Shown here one piece after another: positions 6,449 through 10,000 of a stretch of DNA of 10,000 nt. Below the pieces are notes generated by a model that saw only the letters and a program-made list of their open reading frames with translations, made no database searches and had not been told where the DNA came from. Position numbers and translations under genes: made by a program. Position 1 is the first letter of the stretch. Each line of letters starts with the position of its first letter. Source of the stretch: Calditerrivibrio sp. (lineage in GTDB: Bacteria > Chrysiogenota > Deferribacteres > Deferribacterales > Calditerrivibrionaceae); the NCBI GenBank assembly GCA_020217115.1, contig JAIWOA010000066.1:1-10000 (forward strand), read 5' to 3'.

Positions 6449-8443
6449 TTAACCCCTTATTCTATAAACCCTCATTATAGGGAAATTATCATAAATTTTT
6501 TCAAACAGATTGTTATCATATTTTCCAAAAAAGTAAAGTTGATTAAAGTTGGAATTAAAAATTTCATCATCGAGGAGGTAAGAGATAAAAACTTTATTAT
6601 TACTCAAAACTATCTGCAAAATCCTCCCTTCCACCCCATAGTCGATATCTTTTTTAACACCATTTTCATCAAAAATTATCAACCTGCTTAGCTGTTCCTC
6701 GCCAAGTACACCTTCCTCTTTATTTAACTTTTCACCGTCACAGGAGATATCTTCCCCTTCGATGTAACATCTTTTCTTTTCATAATCTGTATAATTACTG
6801 ATTTTTTTATCAAAATCCCATTTACCAAAGAAAGCCATACCATCATATTTATAAACCATATCGTAGGAAACTATTATGTATATATTTTTATTTTTAACAG
6901 GTTGTTTATAGCTTTTTATCTCATCAATAACCTTTTTGACATCGGTATTTTTATTCTCTTCAAAGATCTTGAAACCATTATTGTCAAAATAGCTGACTAT
7001 ATTGTAAAGAAGATGCTGGGAATCTGATGTAAAACCTAGCCCAATAAAATACCCCCTCGATTTCCCCTGTATACCTCCATCATGGAATGTTGAAACATTT
7101 GAAACATCTTGATACATATACCCAAAATCCCACCATGTAACAACTACAGCTCTTTCTCCCAATATATTTCTCAGCTCAGACGCAGTTTTATGAAAAGATG
7201 CTGGTATTGAAGGTGTAGGTTTATAAAAAATTCCAGAAAAGTAAACAGTGATAAAAATAGTTGAAAATACTGCAATAATCCCTGATGCTATCTCTGAAAA
7301 AAACTTCAAATGATAATCAAAAATCTTCACAACGTTTTTGAAAAAATACTCTACAAAAAAGTATATAAGATAACCAAGCCCTGAATAGATAAAGGGTGAT
7401 AAATACATGGTAAATCGATTGCCAGATTTAAAGGATATAATACCCAGCATAAAAACTGGGAGAAGTGGTATAAAATCTTTTTTCATTTTTATTATTAGTA
7501 AGATAACCCCAATTAGCCCCAATATCCCAATATAAGTACCCCCAGCGGCATAAAGAAGTATTGTTTCGTATCCCTGCTTTTGTGTCTCTGAAATAAATTC
7601 TGCTATATTGGGCCAGATAATGCTATTTTCCTTTATCCCTTCCCCTGCAAAATATTTTGAACCAAAGATGAAATATTTTATGCTATCTAATCCGCTTATA
7701 AAATATAACGGATTAGAAAAGATAACAAACAAAACTGTTATGGTTGTAGATTTTACAAAACCTTCCTTTTTAAATAAAAGATATGTAAAGATTATTGCAC
7801 TGTATATAAGTATAAAACCGGGATATTTGTACCACCACATAAATAGATAACCAAAGATACCTGTAAGGATTGCCAGAATATATTTTTTATAACCATCAGC
7901 TTTTGGTATTGTATAAATAAGGTATGATAGCATTAAAGGGAAAAAGAGAGTCATACAATCGGTGTCTACTCTACCTAAAAAAGTTCGATAAAAATATGAA
8001 TAGCCAAACGTTGTAAGTACAGATCCCATGATAGCAGTTGAAATACCTGCTGAGGAATAGAAATATAAAAAGAGTGGGATAATAAAAAGGGATGAAAGAA
8101 AAATAACCAGATATATCCCTGTAATATAGTAGTTACCAATAAATTTATTCAACTTATTTATCAAAAATACGAAAAGGTTGTCTGCCTCCATTTTTATAGA
8201 ATAGGGATGATCTGGATAACCCCTATATATATCAGGCATATCGGAGAGGTTATCTGCCATTTTAGCAAGTCTTATCCAGTAGTAACCATCAAGGGTTGTA
8301 AGGGGGATAAATTTATCAGAAAAATATTCAGGATGATTTATTTTCCACTCATAGAGCTGATAATACCTTACCCCAGAAGATATCAGCATTAGAATAAATA
8401 CCATTCCAGTGATATAGGCGATTTTTATTTTATTATTAACCAT
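6449..8443 (-). CDS. pglB: PglB/STT3-type N-oligosaccharyltransferase, upstream copy
   Basis: This is a second oligosaccharyltransferase, 664 residues, paralogous to its downstream neighbour. Its layout is the same: N-terminal helix (8-25), TTLDGYYW with D52, GRVDTD (157-162), about a dozen hydrophobic segments, R343 in GNRFTMY, WWDFG (437-441) with HDGG, and a soluble C-terminal domain ending with FNQLYFFGKYD (633-643). Differences are real: the TIxE loop reads FISE (283-286), keeping the metal ligand E286 but losing Thr, and the MI-motif position reads M529-x-x-K532-x-x-x-M536. Y298 aligns by hand with C. jejuni R328. Cys559 and Cys568 match the Cys pair of the paralogue. The chosen start is ATG 8443, which overlaps the preceding stop by one base (TGATG) and sits 7 bases after AAGG. 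A GTG at 8446 would add one residue but leaves only 4 bases of spacing. Both copies keep the catalytic acids, so neither looks like a pseudogene. Confidence 0.92.
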   Translation of the reverse strand: MVNNKIKIAYITGMVFILMLISSGVRYYQLYEWKINHPEYFSDKFIPLTTLDGYYWIRLAKMADNLSDMPDIYRGYPDHPYSIKMEADNLFVFLINKLNKFIGNYYITGIYLVIFLSSLFIIPLFLYFYSSAGISTAIMGSVLTTFGYSYFYRTFLGRVDTDCMTLFFPLMLSYLIYTIPKADGYKKYILAILTGIFGYLFMWWYKYPGFILIYSAIIFTYLLFKKEGFVKSTTITVLFVIFSNPLYFISGLDSIKYFIFGSKYFAGEGIKENSIIWPNIAEFISETQKQGYETILLYAAGGTYIGILGLIGVILLIIKMKKDFIPLLPVFMLGIISFKSGNRFTMYLSPFIYSGLGYLIYFFVEYFFKNVVKIFDYHLKFFSEIASGIIAVFSTIFITVYFSGIFYKPTPSIPASFHKTASELRNILGERAVVVTWWDFGYMYQDVSNVSTFHDGGIQGKSRGYFIGLGFTSDSQHLLYNIVSYFDNNGFKIFEENKNTDVKKVIDEIKSYKQPVKNKNIYIIVSYDMVYKYDGMAFFGKWDFDKKISNYTDYEKKRCYIEGEDISCDGEKLNKEEGVLGEEQLSRLIIFDENGVKKDIDYGVEGRILQIVLSNNKVFISYLLDDEIFNSNFNQLYFFGKYDNNLFEKIYDNFPIMRVYRIRG
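6453..6458 (-). promoter_or_regulatory. Ribosome binding site for the downstream pglB copy
   Basis: AAGGGG on the minus strand lies inside the last codons of the upstream pglB copy, 5 bases before the ATG at 6447. It fixes that start and allows the second oligosaccharyltransferase to be translated independently of its neighbour. Confidence 0.65.
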
Positions 8444-9063
8444 CACCCAACCTTAAAAATCTTTAAAAACGTCAGAAATATTATTTTCATATCCACAAAA
8501 AGTGACATCTCTTCTAAATATTTTTTATAAAGTTCTATTTTTTTGGGTAATATCTCCTTTAAATAAGCATAATCAATATCATCATATTTTGCAAGGATAT
8601 CTTCCTCATCCCTGAACAGTATAGTAGCATAATCTGTGATACCAGGTTTAATTGACAAAATAAGCTTGTAATCATCCTTTTTGAGATTAACATACTTTTC
8701 AACCTCTGGTCTGGGTCCTACAATACTCATATCCCCCTTTAACACATTAAAAAATTGTGGCAGCTCATCAAGCTTTGCTTTCCTTAAAAATCTTCCAGCC
8801 TTCGTTATTCTGGGGTCCCTATCCTTTGTAACAAGGGGACCTATTTTGTCAGCATCTGTTACCATAGTGCGAAACTTTATCAGTTTAAATGGAACAAAAT
8901 CTTTGCCAATTCTATTTTGAAGATAAAAAATACTACCCTTTGAGTCAAGTTTTATGATTACGGCAATGACTAAAAATAATGGCATTAAAAAGGAGATGGC
9001 TAAAAGTGAAAAAAAGATATCAAAAACCCTTTTGCCAGTATTTCGATAAAAATTATTTAGCAT
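8443..9063 (-). CDS. pglC: PglC-type monotopic phosphoglycosyl transferase
   Basis: This predicted membrane-associated initiating enzyme transfers a sugar 1-phosphate from a UDP-sugar to undecaprenyl phosphate on the cytoplasmic face. The 206 residues form a minimal bacterial sugar transferase domain like PglC, without the extra N-terminal membrane helices and domain of WcaJ/WbaP proteins. An N-terminal hydrophobic segment (14-37) with a central Pro28 fits the re-entrant helix of monotopic PGTs. K63-F-R-T-M67, GPLVTKDRDPRIT (75-87), the catalytic pair D99-E100 in LDELPQ, and KGDMSIVGPRPE (109-120) are all present. The gene begins inside the 3' end of the aminotransferase gene (11-base overlap; GGAG lies 13 bases upstream of the ATG) and overlaps the following pglB by one base. 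Its position between an aminotransferase and oligosaccharyltransferases points to use of a UDP-amino-dideoxy sugar such as diacetylbacillosamine, but the substrate is inferred from context. A role in O-antigen or capsule initiation is the alternative. Confidence 0.92.
   Translation of the reverse strand: MLNNFYRNTGKRVFDIFFSLLAISFLMPLFLVIAVIIKLDSKGSIFYLQNRIGKDFVPFKLIKFRTMVTDADKIGPLVTKDRDPRITKAGRFLRKAKLDELPQFFNVLKGDMSIVGPRPEVEKYVNLKKDDYKLILSIKPGITDYATILFRDEEDILAKYDDIDYAYLKEILPKKIELYKKYLEEMSLFVDMKIIFLTFLKIFKVG
8451..8454 (-). promoter_or_regulatory. Ribosome binding site for the upstream pglB copy
   Basis: AAGG on the minus strand lies in the last codons of pglC, 7 bases from the ATG at 8443 and only 4 from the GTG at 8446. 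The spacing favours the ATG. Confidence 0.5.
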
Positions 9064-10000
9064 ATTTTACAACATGCTCCACCACATAGTTTATCTCCTC
9101 TTCACCCATCCCCGGATATATGGGTAGAGAAAGACTACCTTCAAATACCTTATTTGATACGGGGTAATCAACTTCTTTAAAACTATATTTTTCCCTATAA
9201 TATGGATGTTTGTGTACAGGGATAAAATGCACAGAGGTACCTATGCCATTCTCCTTCAATTTTTCTATAAGCTCATCTCGATTATTTACCCTTATGACAA
9301 AAAGATGCCATGCAGATACCCTATCATCTTTAACAAACGGTAAAACAATATTCCCATGATTTTGTAACAATGAGATATATCTTGTGGCTATTTTTGTCCT
9401 TTCTTCCAGCATATAGTTTGCTTTTCTCAGCTGGGCAATACCAAGAGCAGCATTTATATCGGTGGAATTGTATTTTAACCCATTGTCTACAACCTCATAA
9501 TACCAGCTCCCTTTCAGTGTATACCTGTCCCATGCATCGCGATTAATCCCATGTAAGCGATTTATTTTTATAGACTTTATAAAATCTTCATTATCTGTGG
9601 TTACAGCTCCACCTTCACCCATTGCAAGGGTTTTTGTGGCATAAAAACTAAAACATGTTAGATCCCCTATCGTACCAACAGGTCTATTTTTATAGTAGGC
9701 AGGAAAGGCATGGGCAGCATCTTCTACAACAAAGAGATTGTGTTTTCTGGCTATCGATAAAATTTCATCCATATCACATGGTTGGCCTGCAAAGTGAACA
9801 GGTATTATAGCTTTAGTTCTTTTAGTTATAAGATTTTCAATCTTATTTACATCCATGTTTAGAGTTTTTTCATCAATATCGCACAGGACAGGTTTAGCAT
9901 TGAAATATGTTACTACCTCAGCAGTAGCAATAAAGGTGTTTGTGGGTATAATCACCTCATCCCCATCCTTTATGCCGATGGCCTTTAGTGCAAGGTGCAA
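9053..10000 (-). CDS. DegT/DnrJ/EryC1-family sugar aminotransferase (PglE-like role), 5'-truncated by window edge
   Basis: This PLP-dependent enzyme is predicted to aminate a 4-keto (possibly 3-keto) nucleotide sugar using glutamate. 315 residues are visible. The family is about 370-385 residues, and the visible start LHLALKAIG corresponds to the region after the usual SGT(A)A motif, so about 60 N-terminal residues are missing; the TTG at 9998-10000 is an internal Leu. Numbering from there: PTNTFIATA (19-27), VEDAAHAF (92-99) with D94 for the PLP ring nitrogen, FSFYATKTLAMGEGGAV (117-133) with the Schiff-base lysine K123, YNSTDINAALGIAQL (177-191), and SVHFIPVHKHPYYRE (256-270). The last 11 bases overlap pglC. 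The adjacent PglF-type dehydratase makes a UDP-4-amino-4,6-dideoxy sugar the likeliest product. The family also includes perosamine, ArnB and PseC-like enzymes, so substrate is uncertain and I give no symbol. Confidence 0.9.
   Translation of the reverse strand: MHLALKAIGIKDGDEVIIPTNTFIATAEVVTYFNAKPVLCDIDEKTLNMDVNKIENLITKRTKAIIPVHFAGQPCDMDEILSIARKHNLFVVEDAAHAFPAYYKNRPVGTIGDLTCFSFYATKTLAMGEGGAVTTDNEDFIKSIKINRLHGINRDAWDRYTLKGSWYYEVVDNGLKYNSTDINAALGIAQLRKANYMLEERTKIATRYISLLQNHGNIVLPFVKDDRVSAWHLFVIRVNNRDELIEKLKENGIGTSVHFIPVHKHPYYREKYSFKEVDYPVSNKVFEGSLSLPIYPGMGEEEINYVVEHVVKYAK

Noticed and set aside
6380..6691. A 103-residue plus-strand open frame spanning the junction of the two oligosaccharyltransferase genes
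   Set aside because: It is antisense to two well-supported genes, its translation resembles no family I recognise, and there is no sign of a dedicated ribosome site.

Overview
The window comes from an AT-rich bacterial chromosome with tightly packed genes. The gene content and the Campylobacter-type oligosaccharyltransferases suggest a member of Deferribacterota (Deferribacter/Calditerrivibrio-like) or, less likely, Campylobacterota. This placement is an inference from protein character and base composition, and no marker gene here settles it.

Layout. Positions 1-2387 hold three plus-strand genes that read as one transcription unit: the 3' part of an MFS transporter of the oxalate/formate antiporter type, argB (acetylglutamate kinase) and pcm (protein-L-isoaspartate O-methyltransferase). 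They are separated by 3 bases and by a one-base overlap. Positions 2388-2615 are a convergent intergenic gap with no gene, holding only a short heptamer repeat and an A/T-only palindrome. Positions 2616-10000 hold five minus-strand genes with essentially no space between them. In transcription order (right to left) they are a DegT/DnrJ-type sugar aminotransferase (5' end outside the window), a PglC-type phosphoglycosyl transferase, two tandem paralogous STT3/PglB oligosaccharyltransferases, and a PglF-type membrane nucleotide-sugar 4,6-dehydratase.

How the genes work together. The minus-strand cluster contains the parts of a bacterial N-linked protein glycosylation pathway of the Campylobacter pgl kind. 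The dehydratase and aminotransferase would make a UDP-4-amino-4,6-dideoxy sugar. The phosphoglycosyl transferase would load the first sugar phosphate onto undecaprenyl phosphate. One or both oligosaccharyltransferases would move the finished glycan onto Asn residues in the periplasm. The N-acetyltransferase (PglD), the glycosyltransferases and the flippase are not in the window and may lie beyond its right edge.

The main point of interest is the pair of adjacent, clearly different oligosaccharyltransferases. Both keep the catalytic acidic residues and a WWDFG motif. Both carry Lys where the Campylobacter 'MI motif' has Ile, lack the Arg tied to the acidic -2 requirement, and share a Cys pair in the periplasmic domain. 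This suggests a two-enzyme N-glycosylation system with altered sequon selection.
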